From contig VZQC01007114.1 of assembly GCA_009823505.1 (NCBI GenBank), positions 413,892 through 477,891 of the forward strand: a DNA stretch of 64,000 nucleotides, given 5' to 3'. The notes below the pieces were generated by a model. The model was not told where the DNA came from. It saw only the letters and a program-made list of their open reading frames with translations, and searched no databases. The DNA is from Rhizomys pruinosus. Lineage: Eukaryota; Chordata; Mammalia; Rodentia; Spalacidae. A program made the translations under genes and the position numbers. Below, in pieces: positions 22,445 through 32,659 of the stretch (positions within the stretch are counted from its first letter, which is position 1; each line of letters opens with the position of its first letter).

Positions 22445-22802
22445 TTTTGGTTGTCTGTTGTGCTAAAATACCAAGACTGAAGGCAAGATGGAGGATGAAA
22501 GGGTTTAATCTAGGTTACAGGTTACCATCCATCACTGGGGGATCCAAGGCAGGGGCTCAGACAGGAACCTAGCGGCAGAGACCACAGAGGAGTGCTGCTT
22601 AATGGTCACTTCCAGGTTCTTGTCAGCTAACTTTCCTCTATAGTCCAGACCTCCTGCTCAGGGACGGGAGCACCCACAGTGTGCCGGTCCCCTTACATTA
22701 CTCAGCCACAGGCTAGTTGGATGGAGGGATTCCCTCAACGGAAGTTCCCTCTTCTTGGGTATGTCTAGGTTTGTGTTAGGCTGACGTAAACTACGACAGC
22801 TG
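22445..22802 (-). mobile_element. Old murid interspersed repeat (same family as 3665 and 40770)
   Basis: Begins 'ggttgtctgttgtgctaaaa', has 'gaaagggtttaatctaggtt', 'gcacccacagtgtgccggtc' and ends 'gttaggctgacgtaaact'. These landmarks and their order recur at 3665-3865 and 40770-41230. The strand is assigned relative to the family's A-rich end and is uncertain. Confidence 0.55.
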
Positions 22803-23062
22803 TGCAAACAGTGGTGAATAGAGTCTCCAAAATGAGGAGAGTGCTAGGAAGGAGGGATGAGAGAAGTTACGTGTGAGACACAGGCCCATGCAGGTGCCCA
22901 GGTGCTGAGGATGGCTCATAGGAAAGGCTGAGGGGTTTAGACTTCAACAAAGTTCAGCAGGATGGAGAAGAAGCTTCCCTGTCAGGCAGAGACAGCAAAG
23001 CTCAAAGCAAATTAACACAGCACCCGTGGCCATCTTGTTTCTTGGTGGATAGCGCCTTTTCT

Positions 23063-23314
23063 TTTTTTTTTTTTAATTTTATTTTATTTATTTTTGTATG
23101 TGTATAAATGTACTGTCTGCATGCAAGTTTGTGCACCCGTGTCATGCAATGCCGCGGAGGTCAGAAGAGGGTGTCGGATTCCCCTGGAACTGGAGTTCTC
23201 CTGGAATTGGAGTTTCAGACGGTTCTTGGCTGCCATGTGGGTGCTGGGGATCGAACCCAGGTCCTCTGTAAGAGCTGTTGGCACTCTTAACCACTAGGCC
23301 ATCTCTCCAGCCCT
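23063..23314 (-). mobile_element. Young B2-like SINE, antisense, two 17-bp units
   Basis: T-rich tail at left, two inverted 17-bp units (ctggaactggagttctcctgg), 'gccatgtgggtgctgggga', and inverted head 'ctaggccatctctccagccc'. Flanking duplication 'gccttttct' at 23054-23062 and 23315-23323. Confidence 0.95.
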
Positions 23315-23549
23315 GCCTTTTCTATCCTCCATAAGCTCTTCCTCAGTTTCTCTCTTTCTTCTTCCTCCCTCCCTTCCCTTCAGTGACTTGATTCCGCTCC
23401 CAAGGTGGCAATTACACAGCATGTCCAAGGTCACTACTGACTTCCTGAATTGCAAGTGGATGTACCCTCTGACTCAGTATCTCTGAGCACTTCACGCTTC
23501 TACAATCCTCCCCTTCCCTGTACTTAGGAGGTGTCTTTATTTCCTATTT

Positions 23550-23690
23550 TGTTTAATTTTTGAGACAGGGTCATACTATGTATAGCCCTGACTGGCTTGG
23601 AATTTACTATGTAGCCTTGATTGGTTTTATACTCTAGGCTATCCTTCCCCAGACTCCTGAGTGCTCGGATGAGAGGTCTGCACTCCACAT
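23550..23690 (-). mobile_element. B1-like SINE, antisense, old
   Basis: 'tttgagacagggtcatacta', 'gccctgactggcttggaatt' and 'ctcctgagtgctcggatgag', in inverted B1 order. No clear 5' head. Confidence 0.65.
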
Positions 23691-23959
23691 CCCACACAGA
23701 TCCCTGCTTGCTTTTCTTCAGCCAATCTGATTCTCCTCTCTGACCTCTCCTCAAAGTTGCCTTTCCCTGGATACTATTCTGAATTCGCTGTCTATCCAGT
23801 CATGTCCATTTCTCATTTGTGTTCAATTCTCTGCACTCACTTTGTTCACAGTTCTGATCCCATCCCTTAACCCAACCTCCATATGATCCATAGGTATACA
23901 GATCAAATGTTTCCATTAGAGTATTATTTTCTGAGATCTTAACTTTTTAGATTTTAATT

Positions 23960-24062
23960 TCTGAGCCTTCTGCCTCAGCTCCTGGCTTATCTAGTGTGGG
24001 GAATTGCACCCAAGGCTTCTTACGTGCGAGGCAAGCACTCTGTCAACTCCTCTACAGACCTG
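23960..24062 (-). mobile_element. ID/B4 head fragment, antisense
   Basis: 'ggggaattgcacccaaggct', 'cgaggcaagcactctgtcaa' and 'tctacagacctga' look like a reversed tRNA-derived SINE head. Confidence 0.5.
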
Positions 24063-24770
24063 ACTTCTCCCTCATATTTTATATGTTCTACTTTGACTGT
24101 TCTGTCTGCCGTCTTCATCAATTTTAACACTCACTTGAGATCTCGCCAACATCCAAGTCGCATTCAGGAGGACGAGGAGAAGTGTTCCACACTGCCAAGG
24201 TCACAGCTGCCAAAAGGGCTGTGGTTCTCCCAGCAATAACTTTTCCCCCCTCCATTTTCGCTGCATATTTTACATTGAAACCATCAAAGAATTCAAAATT
24301 AATTACCACACCGCTATCTTTAATCAAACGTCTACCCTTAGAACTCTGCGGTACCCGACCCCAGAGTTCATTCTTAATCAAGTGACTGCTCTTATCAAGT
24401 TAAGTCCCACAATTTTCCTCAAAAGGAATATCACTGATTGACTGTTTCAAAAAAGCATCTTTCAAAGGACCGGTTACGTGACGACTTCTCCAGGCCAACT
24501 GATAACAATTTTAGTAATTTACCAATTAATTTTATAGAAATTTTTGCCAACTGCAGCCAACTTCTTGATCATTTATTTTTGCCTAGGACAAAAGCTTAAG
24601 CATCGTTTTAACCATCTGAGAACAATCATGCCAATCCTCACCCCTCCCCTATCTGCCGAGTGTGACAGACAGTGATGTCGGAACACTCCGCTTCTGGATT
24701 TTACTGCTGACATTCCACCCTCAGAGAGATGAGCTTCTCCCTCTGTCTTCATTTTTGAAGCATGTGTAAT
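24063..24770. other. Unique block with locally raised CpG (24135-24490)
   Basis: About 11 CpG dinucleotides fall in roughly 360 bp of otherwise ordinary GC content, unlike the CpG-poor surroundings. No repeat family recognised. An 85-codon minus-strand open frame (24124-24381) crosses it, without an ATG at its start and with no known family. Confidence 0.4.
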
Positions 24771-24774
24771 CTTT

Positions 24775-25023
24775 TTTTTAACTTTTTAAAAAATTTTTAT
24801 TTATTTATGTGTATGAATGTACTGTCTGCATGTAGGTTTGTGCACCCATGTCGTGCAATGCCGTGGAGGTCAGAAGAGGGTGTCGGATTCCCCTGGAACT
24901 GGAGTTCTCCTGGAATTGGAGTTACAGACAGTTCTCAGCCACCATGTGTGTGCTGGGAATTGAACCCGGGTCCTCTGCAAGAGCAGTCGGTGCTCTTAAC
25001 CACTAGGCCATCTCTCCAGCCTC
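24775..25023 (-). mobile_element. Young B2-like SINE, antisense, perfect 18-bp TSD
   Basis: Inverted B2-like body with two 17-bp units, 'gaattgaacccgggtcctct' and 'ctaggccatctctccagcc'. Flanked by an exact duplication 'gaagcatgtgtaatcttt' at 24757-24774 and 25024-25041. Confidence 0.97.
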
Positions 25024-25107
25024 GAAGCATGTGTAATCTTTAAGAAAGGTTTGAAAATATCTATTTAGTTGTAAAACTATATGATCATCATAGAAGTATT
25101 TGAAAAT

Positions 25108-25200
25108 CGAAGCCAGGCAGTAATCCTAGCAACTTGGGAGGCTGGGGCAGAAGAGCTATGAATTTGAAGTTACACAAGGAAACTCTGACTCCAGAAAAAG
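25108..25200 (+). mobile_element. B1-like SINE fragment
   Basis: 'gaagccaggcagtaatccta', 'gcaacttgggaggctggggc', 'actctgactccagaaaaa'. Its A tail grades into the GGAA array. Confidence 0.6.
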
Positions 25201-25206
25201 CAGAAG

Positions 25207-25274
25207 AAAGGAAGGAAGGAAGGAAGGAAGGAAGGAAGGAAGGAAGGAAGGAAGGAAGGAAGGAAGGAAGGAAG
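25207..25274. repeat. (GGAA)17 microsatellite
   Basis: A pure tetranucleotide array that grew from the tail of a B1-like SINE. GGAA is the core of ETS-factor sites, and long GGAA arrays can bind ETS proteins. Any function here is inference. Confidence 0.95.
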
Positions 25275-25604
25275 ATGTGAGCATAAGATAATCAGATAAA
25301 GTCTGGCTCATGAATAGCAACAATTAAATCTGTCTAGACTTTCCAAGGTTTTGTACAAACATAACCGTTCTTTTCCATTTTGAGAATAATAGTCATACAT
25401 TGTGTGTTTATAGGTATTTCCCCCTCTATAATAAAATAATCACATGTAACTTAGATTATAACTGGTTTGAATAATCTGTCACCAGGAAATATCACTAAAA
25501 ATAGCATTCCTATGAATAGGCTTACTACAAAATGGAATAGTTCTCTTTTTCTATTGTTTTGTGGTAATAATAAAATGGCTATTAGTACGACTTCTCACAT
25601 GATG

Positions 25605-25775
25605 GACATTGTGGTCAGTACTTTATAAATATCATTTGACTCCTCAAAACTCCTGGAACTTACAAGCAGTGTCCATCCACCAAAGTCCTGAGGCGCAGAG
25701 ATATCTCCTACCTTGAACAAGACTCACCAAAACTCCCAGAGAAGAACCAAAATTCTAACACAAGTCTTTGGGCAG
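25605..25775 (-). mobile_element. MIR-like relic, antisense
   Basis: 'gtcagtactttataaatatc', 'atttgactcctcaaaactcc', 'cctgaggcgcagagatat' and 'ccaaaattctaacacaagtc' follow the order of inverted MIR (size/abundance, 'cctcacaac', 'gaggcacagagag', 'gattcaaacccagg'). Confidence 0.5.

Positions 25776-25778
<3 letters not shown>

Positions 25779-25812
<34 letters not shown>
25779..25812. repeat. (GA)n microsatellite
   Basis: About 17 GA units. Confidence 0.93.
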
Positions 25813-26317
25813 CCAGGCACATTCCCTTGCTCTGTGTCCTCAATCTGTCCATCTACAGGATTTCTGAGATGAAATGACATTGTTTTGAGGGTGCAAGGAA
25901 ACTGCAAGTCAAGTGGAAAAAGGTAGACATCCTTCCTGTTCAGAAACGGAGAGGTTCCCTTAGGAGCAGCATGTCATAAACTTCCTGCTTTTCCTCTCTC
26001 TGATCACTTTGCCTTCACCAAAGGCTACCTACCATGCTAAGTTTAAGAGATGCCATTACCATCAGAAAGTACATTGTCAAGTACCAAATGGCCTTAAATT
26101 CCTGCCTCTTTACCCAGTAACTGAGCCTCACCCCCTGAAGCTTCCATGGCCTCTCAAACAGCATGACCAAAGTCTTCAAGCACATGCATCTGTGGTGACT
26201 CTTTACATCACAAACATAGCACCCATTATATATCGATTAGGCTGGAAAACACAATGCAGAGAGTGATGGGCTGTGGCCCATCTGTGGACCACTTGCACAT
26301 ACCTGATGGTAAGGTTC

Positions 26318-26485
26318 AAGGCTCCTAGTCTAAACTCCCTGAGTTGAAATCCCTGTTTTATTGCTTCTTAGTTCTGTGATCTTGGGTTTGTTACAAAATC
26401 ACTTACCTTCTAATAGATATTTGGGGTATAGCTAGAGTCATATGTACCCAATGCCTAGTCTACAGTGGACTACCAATGAATACAC
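26318..26485 (+). mobile_element. MIR-like relic
   Basis: 'ctgagttgaaatccctg', 'cttagttctgtgatcttggg', 'ttgttacaaaatcacttacc' and 'gtacccaatgcctagtctac' match the MIR core and 3' order (tgtgaccttgggcaagt, acttaacc, cagtgcctggc). Confidence 0.6.
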
Positions 26486-26507
26486 AGTCCTCTGAGGATC
26501 ATGACGG

Positions 26508-26718
26508 TGGGCTGGAGATAGCTTGGTGGGTGAGAATGTGTGTTGCTCTTGCAGAGGACCTGATTTTGAATCCTGCACCCACGTGGGGTGGTTCTCAACT
26601 GCCTGTAACTTCAGCTTCAGGGGTCAGGTGCTTCCAGCCCCAACAAGAACTGCACTCACATGCATATAGCCTCACAGACATACATGCGCACATGATTAAG
26701 AATGAAATCTTTCAAAAA
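26508..26718 (+). mobile_element. B2-like SINE, older
   Basis: 'gggctggagatagcttggtg', 'gttgctcttgcagaggacct', 'gaatcctgcacccacg' and an A-rich tail. Confidence 0.85.
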
Positions 26719-26914
26719 TTCATATGGTAGCTTTCTGTAGTATATTCACCCTCCTACAGAAAGGACAGTACATTATGCCCATCTCCTCTACCACTAAGCT
26801 AAGCTCTGGTTAAAATTTAAATATGAAAGATAACAGAATTATAATATTTGCAAAGGTAAAGAGTTCTCTGATATAACTCAGCTCAGTGTTTGAGTTTTTA
26901 AAGATGAGTAGGCT

Positions 26915-27153
26915 TGGAGCTAGAGAGATGGGTCAGTGGTCAAGAGCACTAGCTGTTCTTGGAGATGACCTGGGTTTGAATGTCAGCACCCACATGGTGG
27001 CTAACAACCATCTGTAATTCCAATTCCAGGGAACCGGATGTCCTCTACTGACTTCCACCAGCATTGTGCAACACGAGTGCACTTACAGGTATAACACTCA
27101 GGCACATAAAATAAAAATATAAATAAATTAGTTAAAAATTTTTTTTTAATTTA
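26915..27153 (+). mobile_element. B2-like SINE with 15-bp TSD
   Basis: 'tggagctagagagatgggtc', 'gggtttgaatgtcagcaccc', single 'aattccaattccaggg' unit, AAATA-rich tail. Flanking 'aaagatgagtaggct' at 26900-26914 recurs with one change at 27154-27168. Confidence 0.92.
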
Positions 27154-27169
27154 AAAGATGATTAGGCTG

Positions 27170-28455
27170 GGAGCTGGTAACTGCAGCATGCTGTCAGAAG
27201 AAGCAGGGCCGCCATCTTCTTTAGCATCATTTTCTGTCTCCTCTACTTGAGACAGCTGCTGTCTGTTGTCTGTGGGTGACCCAAGAGATACAATTAACTC
27301 AGTTTTATTTGGTGGCTAGTCCTTGAACATAACTTACATAAAGATTAATATCTCTAACCAAAATAAGTTAGTTCTGGAAATGTAGTTGCTTATGTCTAAT
27401 AATAAAAATTGAAATATTTCTAGATTTGATTTGAAATTTTGTATGAAATGCACAGAGCTTCAATAAAAAAATTGGCTTTGAAAAAAATTGAAATATTAGA
27501 AAATGATTCCATAATTCCCTGATCTCAGCTTGGGGACTATGGTAGATGTCTGTGGTGTTTTTCAGCTTACATTAATTTCATTGGGAGGATTGATTTTTTT
27601 TTTAATGTGTGCTCTTAAGTTTAACAAACTATATGCATTTATAAAATACACAAATATAGAATCCCCTTAAACATAATGTGGTGGTGGCTACATTTTTACA
27701 CCAGGTTTTGAAACTACATGTTTGTCTCAGTAGTGATGAGTGTAGGGAGCTGTGTTTTCATAGCTATACGTTGAATGTTTTATAGTCCTTTGGAGGCAGA
27801 CGCTCCACAACTCTCAGCAGTCAGCAAACACTAAAGATTAATAACAGGAAAGATCTGACAATTCGAGCATCTGATAAAAATTATGTATCATATTCTTTCA
27901 CAGAGGCGGTGTGTATTCTCCACCGTCAGATCTTCAACTTTTAGCTTATGTTTCAAATAAACTGTTGGTGTATACTTAAATGGGGTCTTTAAGATTTCCA
28001 AAAGTAGTTCAGTGACTGAAGGTAATGTAAATTTAAGAAGAGAGCACACACTGTATAATCTGTACAAATGGATGTGGATGAGGGCTTCACACTGAATTTT
28101 TTTTAAATTCACATTTTACAAATTAGTCATTTTATTTGTAGGTCAGATTAAAGACTCCAAACGCAGAAACAGAGCATTTGTAATACTTTCCCCCTTTATT
28201 ACATGACCTTGTGCCAGACTATGAACATGCTTATAATTTATTATATGGGTGGATCTTATGAACAGTTAACTTTGTTTAATTTGTTTAAGAAAATAAAATA
28301 ATTTAGAAAGGGACGTACTATTGTAATAACATTTGTGTATTTACCTCCTTTCGACACTGAACACAATATACTCAGGAACCTAAAAAGCATGCTTTTAATA
28401 GGAACTCCAGTTCTTAGTTGTAAAGCTTTGTGTTCATGGATACTGAAAAATATAT
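27170..28455. other. Unique AT-rich block, about 1.3 kb
   Basis: No repeat recognised. It includes 'cttcaataaaaaaattgg' (27459-27476), a polyadenylation-like AATAAA in AT-rich context with no associated gene. Confidence 0.4.
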
Positions 28456-28462
28456 GTATGTA

Positions 28463-28665
28463 GAGGTGGAGAGATGACTCAGCAGTTAGGGGCACTGAAT
28501 GTTCTTGCAAAAGACCTGGGTTCAAATCCCAGCACCCACATGGCAGCTAAAAACCACCAGTTCCAAGGGATCTAATATCCTTTCCTGACCTCCTCAGACA
28601 TTCTACAACATGGATGCACTTACATATATTCAGGCAATATACTCATACACATAAAATTTAAAAAA
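28463..28665 (+). mobile_element. B2-like SINE, older
   Basis: 'aggtggagagatgactcagc', 'ggttcaaatcccagcaccca', 'tacacataaaatttaaaa'. Diverged from the young subfamily. Confidence 0.88.
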
Positions 28666-28687
28666 TATTGACATTTATGTATCTGCA

Positions 28688-28697
28688 TGTGTGTGTG

Positions 28698-28749
<52 letters not shown>

Positions 28750-28800
28750 CGTGCGTGTGTGTGTGCAAGTACACACACACACACACACACACATACACAT
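28688..28800. repeat. Compound TG/TA/TG...CA microsatellite with self-complementary arms
   Basis: TG, then TA, then a TG run with CGTG interruptions, then 'gcaagta' and a CA run. The TG and CA arms are complementary and could pair as a hairpin around 'caagta'. Confidence 0.92.
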
Positions 28801-28954
28801 CCTCCAGTAAAATACCTTGGTCAAATGGCCACACACAGTACACAAATCTTTCTTTGTAATTTCCTTTACAGAAGCTTTTTCTGGTATATTTCTCTGTATT
28901 GCATTCCTATTTGAGAAATGTTCCCGAAAACAGTTAGTTCTTATCATTAATTTA

Positions 28955-29195
28955 AAAGCACTTACTAAGTGCCAGGGCTGTTTATTAATACAGGTAATAT
29001 CTGCCCACCATACCATGTGACTTGTTCCAGTGACATTACACTGACCAACTCATTCATTGTTCTTAGAACTGTGTGAAGCTGGTACAGAAGGCTGTCTGCC
29101 TCTCTAGGCCAATAGCAAGAATCGGTAGCATTTGTCTATACACCTTGGTGTTCTGACTTCAAGTCCTCTGTCTTCTACACTGCTCACAGGGTACT
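28955..29195 (-). mobile_element. MIR-like relic, antisense
   Basis: 'acttactaagtgccagggct', 'ccaactcattcattgttctt', 'gaactgtgtgaagctggtac' and 'tctgacttcaagtcctctgt' follow inverted MIR order. Confidence 0.5.
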
Positions 29196-29199
29196 GCCG

Positions 29200-30345
29200 T
29201 GCTCCAGGCTTCCAAATGCTTCTAGAAGGCTGGCTTGCATCCTGATTGCATCCTGAGGTATCAGTTTTATAACCAGATAAGCAAATTTGCCTTTTCAAAG
29301 AACAATTTTGTCAGCTTTTAAGTTTTTTTTTAAGGCTGGTTGCTCCTTTCTGTGACAAGACTGCCCTCTTTTCCTGCTCTGTCTAGTGAGTACCTTCATC
29401 TTGAAAATGGACTCAAAGCCTGAAAAAAGGGTCTAGATCTCGGAAAATTGGAGTAAGAGCACTCACAAGTTTTATAAACATTGCCAGGTTTTTCAAAAGG
29501 GTCAGTCATAGATGCTTTGTTAAAATCAGGGGGTTACTTCTGATAATAGTAAAATTTGACAGGGACTTTGTGTTAAGATGTGTACTAGGGAGAACTGTAG
29601 TAAGTAACTGACATACGGTTTTCTCCCTGCTTGTTAAAGCTCAAAGATTTCTTTTAACTCACCCCGCAAAGGAAGTCTGACCACAGTCCTCTGTGGGTTT
29701 GGAAGGTGTGTGGACACACATTTCTGTTTGCTTCTCTATCTAGGCCCCAGATCTCTACAGTCAGCCACAAAGGGCCTAGAAAAATCAGTATTTGGGTTCT
29801 GAGAGTTCTGAGTGGGGTGTGAGGCCTCCGTTTCTTACATTTTAATTTTCCCCTTGGTGTTTTCTAGTTTCCTTGCCCTGCCTCTCTCCTGAGCTGGGAG
29901 AGGGAAGATTTGAATGCCTTATTTACCCCGGGTGGAGAGTTCTACTGTTGTGGATTTCTGCCTGTTAGTCTTTTACTGTTACACTCATTCACACCTCATA
30001 TATTTTTCTCTAAAATCAGAACATCTGAGATGATTCTGTGGTTGCAAAAGATCTCAGAGAGAAGGAAGATGGGTTTAATGTTGCCATTTTTAGATGCTGC
30101 CATAAATAGAACGACAGCTGTCTTTGGATGCATAGCAGATATACGGTATGTATGCTGAATAGACGCAGATAAAAGCCTGCACCCAATTACTCCTCAGAAA
30201 AACTCACATTTCACCCATGAATTCAGCCTTCAAAAAACTGTAACCACCATGTATTTGTTCTGTACCCTTATAGGATATAATCCTATGCCTGGAAGGTAAC
30301 TCATGAAGAGAAAAATTTGATCATCCTCAACTAGTTTTCAAGTAA
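29200..30345. other. Unique block, about 1.1 kb
   Basis: No interspersed repeat recognised. An 82-codon open frame at 29910-30158 has no recognisable domain. It has a Leu-rich stretch and ends without splice support. Confidence 0.35.
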
Positions 30346-30350
30346 CCTGT

Positions 30351-30510
30351 AATATTTTTATTTTTATCTATTTATTTTTTGGTCTTTTTGAGACAGGGTC
30401 TCCTTTTAGAACCAGCTGGCCTGGTGCTCGCTATGTAGACCAGGCTGGCCTTGAACTCACAGAGATCTGCCTGCCTCTACCTCCCGAGTGTTAGGATTAA
30501 AGGCGTGCAC
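30351..30510 (-). mobile_element. B1 SINE, antisense, head missing
   Basis: 'tttttgagacagggtctcct' to 'attaaaggcgtgcac'. The outermost 'caccacgcccggc' end is missing. A B2-like SINE begins about 20 bp beyond. Confidence 0.92.
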
Positions 30511-30530
30511 TTTTAAATAATGCCACAATT

Positions 30531-30757
30531 GAAGTTTTTTAATTTTTATTTATTTTTTAAGTGTATGAATGTACTGTCTGCATGTAGGTTTGTGCACCTG
30601 TGTCATGCAATGCTGCAGAGGTCAGAAGAGGGCATCGGATTCCCCTGGAACTGGAGTTAAAGACAGTTCTTAGCCGCCATGTGGATGCTGGGGATCCAAC
30701 CCAGGTCCTCTGCAAGAGCAGTCAGCACTCTTAAACGCTAGGCCATCTCTCCAGCCC
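30531..30757 (-). mobile_element. B2-like SINE, antisense, 15-bp TSD
   Basis: Inverted B2-like body with one 17-bp-type unit ('cctggaactggagttaaaga') and inverted head 'ctaggccatctctccagccc'. Exact duplication 'aataatgccacaatt' at 30516-30530 and 30758-30772. It landed just beside the broken end of the B1 at 30351-30510. Confidence 0.96.
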
Positions 30758-31019
30758 AATAATGCCACAATTTAAATCTATAAGTATTTATAAATAATCA
30801 AGACCTGTGAGGGAGCCTTCTTTGTGATGTATGTAATGAGATATGGTTCTTTGAAAAAAAAAAACTGTTTGTTTTTTTGGAAGTTACTGAAGTAGGAAAT
30901 TGCTACACAGGGTAGAACATGTCAGTTACAATAAGAGAACCTGACAGATATTATCAGTTCAGTAATAGTTGAGCATTTTTAAACAACTGTTCTAGGTATA
31001 TTCCTAACAGAAGATGTTG

Positions 31020-31258
31020 CTTTTGGGGTAAGGAAGATGGCCTAATTGGTCAAGGGACTGCTTTGACACTTGACCAACTAGGCCTACTTTCCCTACCCCA
31101 AAGTAGACCCAAGTTCAGATCTGTAGTGCCCACATGAAAAAGCTGGGTATGACTCACGTGTCTAGAAGCAGAGTGCTTAGGACGAAGAGTTGGGAAGATC
31201 CTTGCAGCATGCTGGCCTAATTGGTGAGTTCCTGTTTCAGTGAGAGACTTAGCCTCAA
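31020..31258 (+). mobile_element. B4-type SINE with inverted duplication of its head
   Basis: ID-like head 'ttggggtaaggaagatggcc' at left and B4 body further on ('aaaaagctgggtatgactca', 'ggcctaattggtgagttcct', 'gtgagagacttagcctcaa'). Between them, 31070-31103 is close to the reverse complement of 31020-31053. This places an extra inverted copy of the head where the tRNA-like region should continue directly into 'gacccaagttcagatc'. Confidence 0.8.
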
Positions 31259-31312
31259 GGTCTGCTCAAGCAAGGTACAGAATGATTAAGGAAGACATCC
31301 ATAATATATATA

Positions 31313-31785
31313 TAAAATCACTTGAATTGGAAGACTTTTTTTTCCCTAAAAGATGTCGTGTTTTTCTTAAGGAGGTGCTCGAAGGTTCCTCCTTGGCAAT
31401 CCCAAACAAATATCAATCCTGCACTTTTGCTCCACATTGGGGTCTTTCCCTCCCATGGTCCCCCAAATGAAGTCCAGTAAGCACACATCCTATGTTGATC
31501 CCCCTGTACTGGCCTCCATGATACAGCCCAGGTAGTCCAACAATGGCAGTCTATATTCTGATGAGGCTGACATCCCCTTAGCTGTTTAGTCCACAAGCTG
31601 GGTATCTCAGTAGTCCCCATCTGGCATTGAAGGTTTGGAGGATTCTTGGAGAGACATGAGTCTTCAAACCATATTTGAAAGTTAAAAAGCTGTGTCTCAT
31701 GTCTTTGAGGAGTGCCAAAAGTGGTGGTAGCCACAGGGTAGATGCACTTTCCAGTAAGAATTGAAGACAGGCCAAACCACAGTAC
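31313..31785 (-). mobile_element. L1 5'-end-like repeat (copy 2), antisense
   Basis: 'cttgaattggaagactt', 'aaaagatgtcgtgtttttct', 'gaaggttcctccttggcaat', 'tccacattggggtctttccc', 'aacaatggcagtctatattc', then extends further than copy 1 with 'ggcattgaaggtttggagga' and 'catgagtcttcaaaccatat'. Minus-strand open frames (31318-31734, 31578-31775) lie within it. They are not recognised as L1 ORF1 or ORF2, so I treat them as 5'UTR shadows. Confidence 0.6.
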
Positions 31786-31989
31786 TCTCTTTTTTTCTTT
31801 TTGTCTTTTACTAAGATCTCAAGTTCTATGTCTACAGTACAGTTTTTCTGGTTTTACTGATTATTTATTTCTTGTTGTACTTTCCTTTTGGATGCTTAAG
31901 GCCACACAGTTAGCCCAGATTAACCAAGGTTTTTGTTTTCTCAAGGTCAGTTGAGGATCTGATCCTCAGGGGTCTCTCAGGGTTTTCAA

Positions 31990-32386
31990 GTGATATGTGT
32001 ATGTATGTATATATTTATGTATATATATATATATTGTATTTATATATATGTATTATAAATACATATATATAAATATTATATATATATGTATTATAAATAC
32101 ATATATATAAATACATATATATGTATTATAGATATATACATACATATATCATATCTGATTATATTTATATATATATAAATATCATATATTAATTATATAT
32201 ATAATATAATTTATTTTTATATATATTTATATATTTATTTATATATATTTATTATATATACAATATAATATATATAAATATATGTATTTATATATATACT
32301 ACATATATTGCCACGTATTATTATAAATACATTATATTGCCACTAGTGGTTATTATATATCATACAGTCATATCTATAACACAGTA

Positions 32387-32425
<39 letters not shown>
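31990..32425. repeat. AT-rich tract with nested palindromes
   Basis: About 430 bp of almost pure A/T. 'tatatgtattataaatacat' and its inverse recur several times, so many alternative hairpins or cruciforms are possible. A less AT-pure patch (32320-32385) repeats 'attgccac'. It abuts an L1 3'UTR-like copy. Confidence 0.93.
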
Positions 32426-32426
<1 letters not shown>

Positions 32427-32640
32427 CTGTGGCAATACAAGTTGGAGAGAACAACAATAAAAGAACCGAAAGAAAAAAAAACTCTGGAAAGCCTCAGAAA
32501 AAGATGCAGGCATGTAGGGCAGAGTGCAGGGACTCAGGTGGGATGGGGGACATGGAAAGGGAAGTGACTCTAGATTCGATTGAGAAATGATATATGACTT
32601 ATGGAAAAAGTTTAATAACAATAAAGAAGTAAAAAAAATC
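32427..32640 (+). mobile_element. L1 3'UTR-like retrotransposon segment (copy 2)
   Basis: 'tactgtggcaatacaagttg', 'gagaacaacaataaaagaac', 'cctcagaaaaagatgcaggc', 'gactctagattcgattgaga', then 'ggaaaaagtttaataaca' and an A-rich end. It is very close to the copy at 51541-51715. Confidence 0.65.
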
Positions 32641-32659
32641 CAGTTACAGCTAACCAATT

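Noticed and set aside
24124..24381. 85-codon minus-strand frame in the CpG-rich segment
   Set aside because: The frame begins at a TTG just after a stop and not at an ATG, and no family is recognised. Reported only as a compositional oddity.
27459..27476. AATAAA-type polyadenylation signals in AT-rich DNA
   Set aside because: Such hexamers occur often by chance and in SINE tails. No transcript end can be tied to them.
31318..31734. 138-codon minus-strand frame
   Set aside because: It falls in an L1 5'-end-like repeat and does not resemble L1 ORF1 or ORF2.
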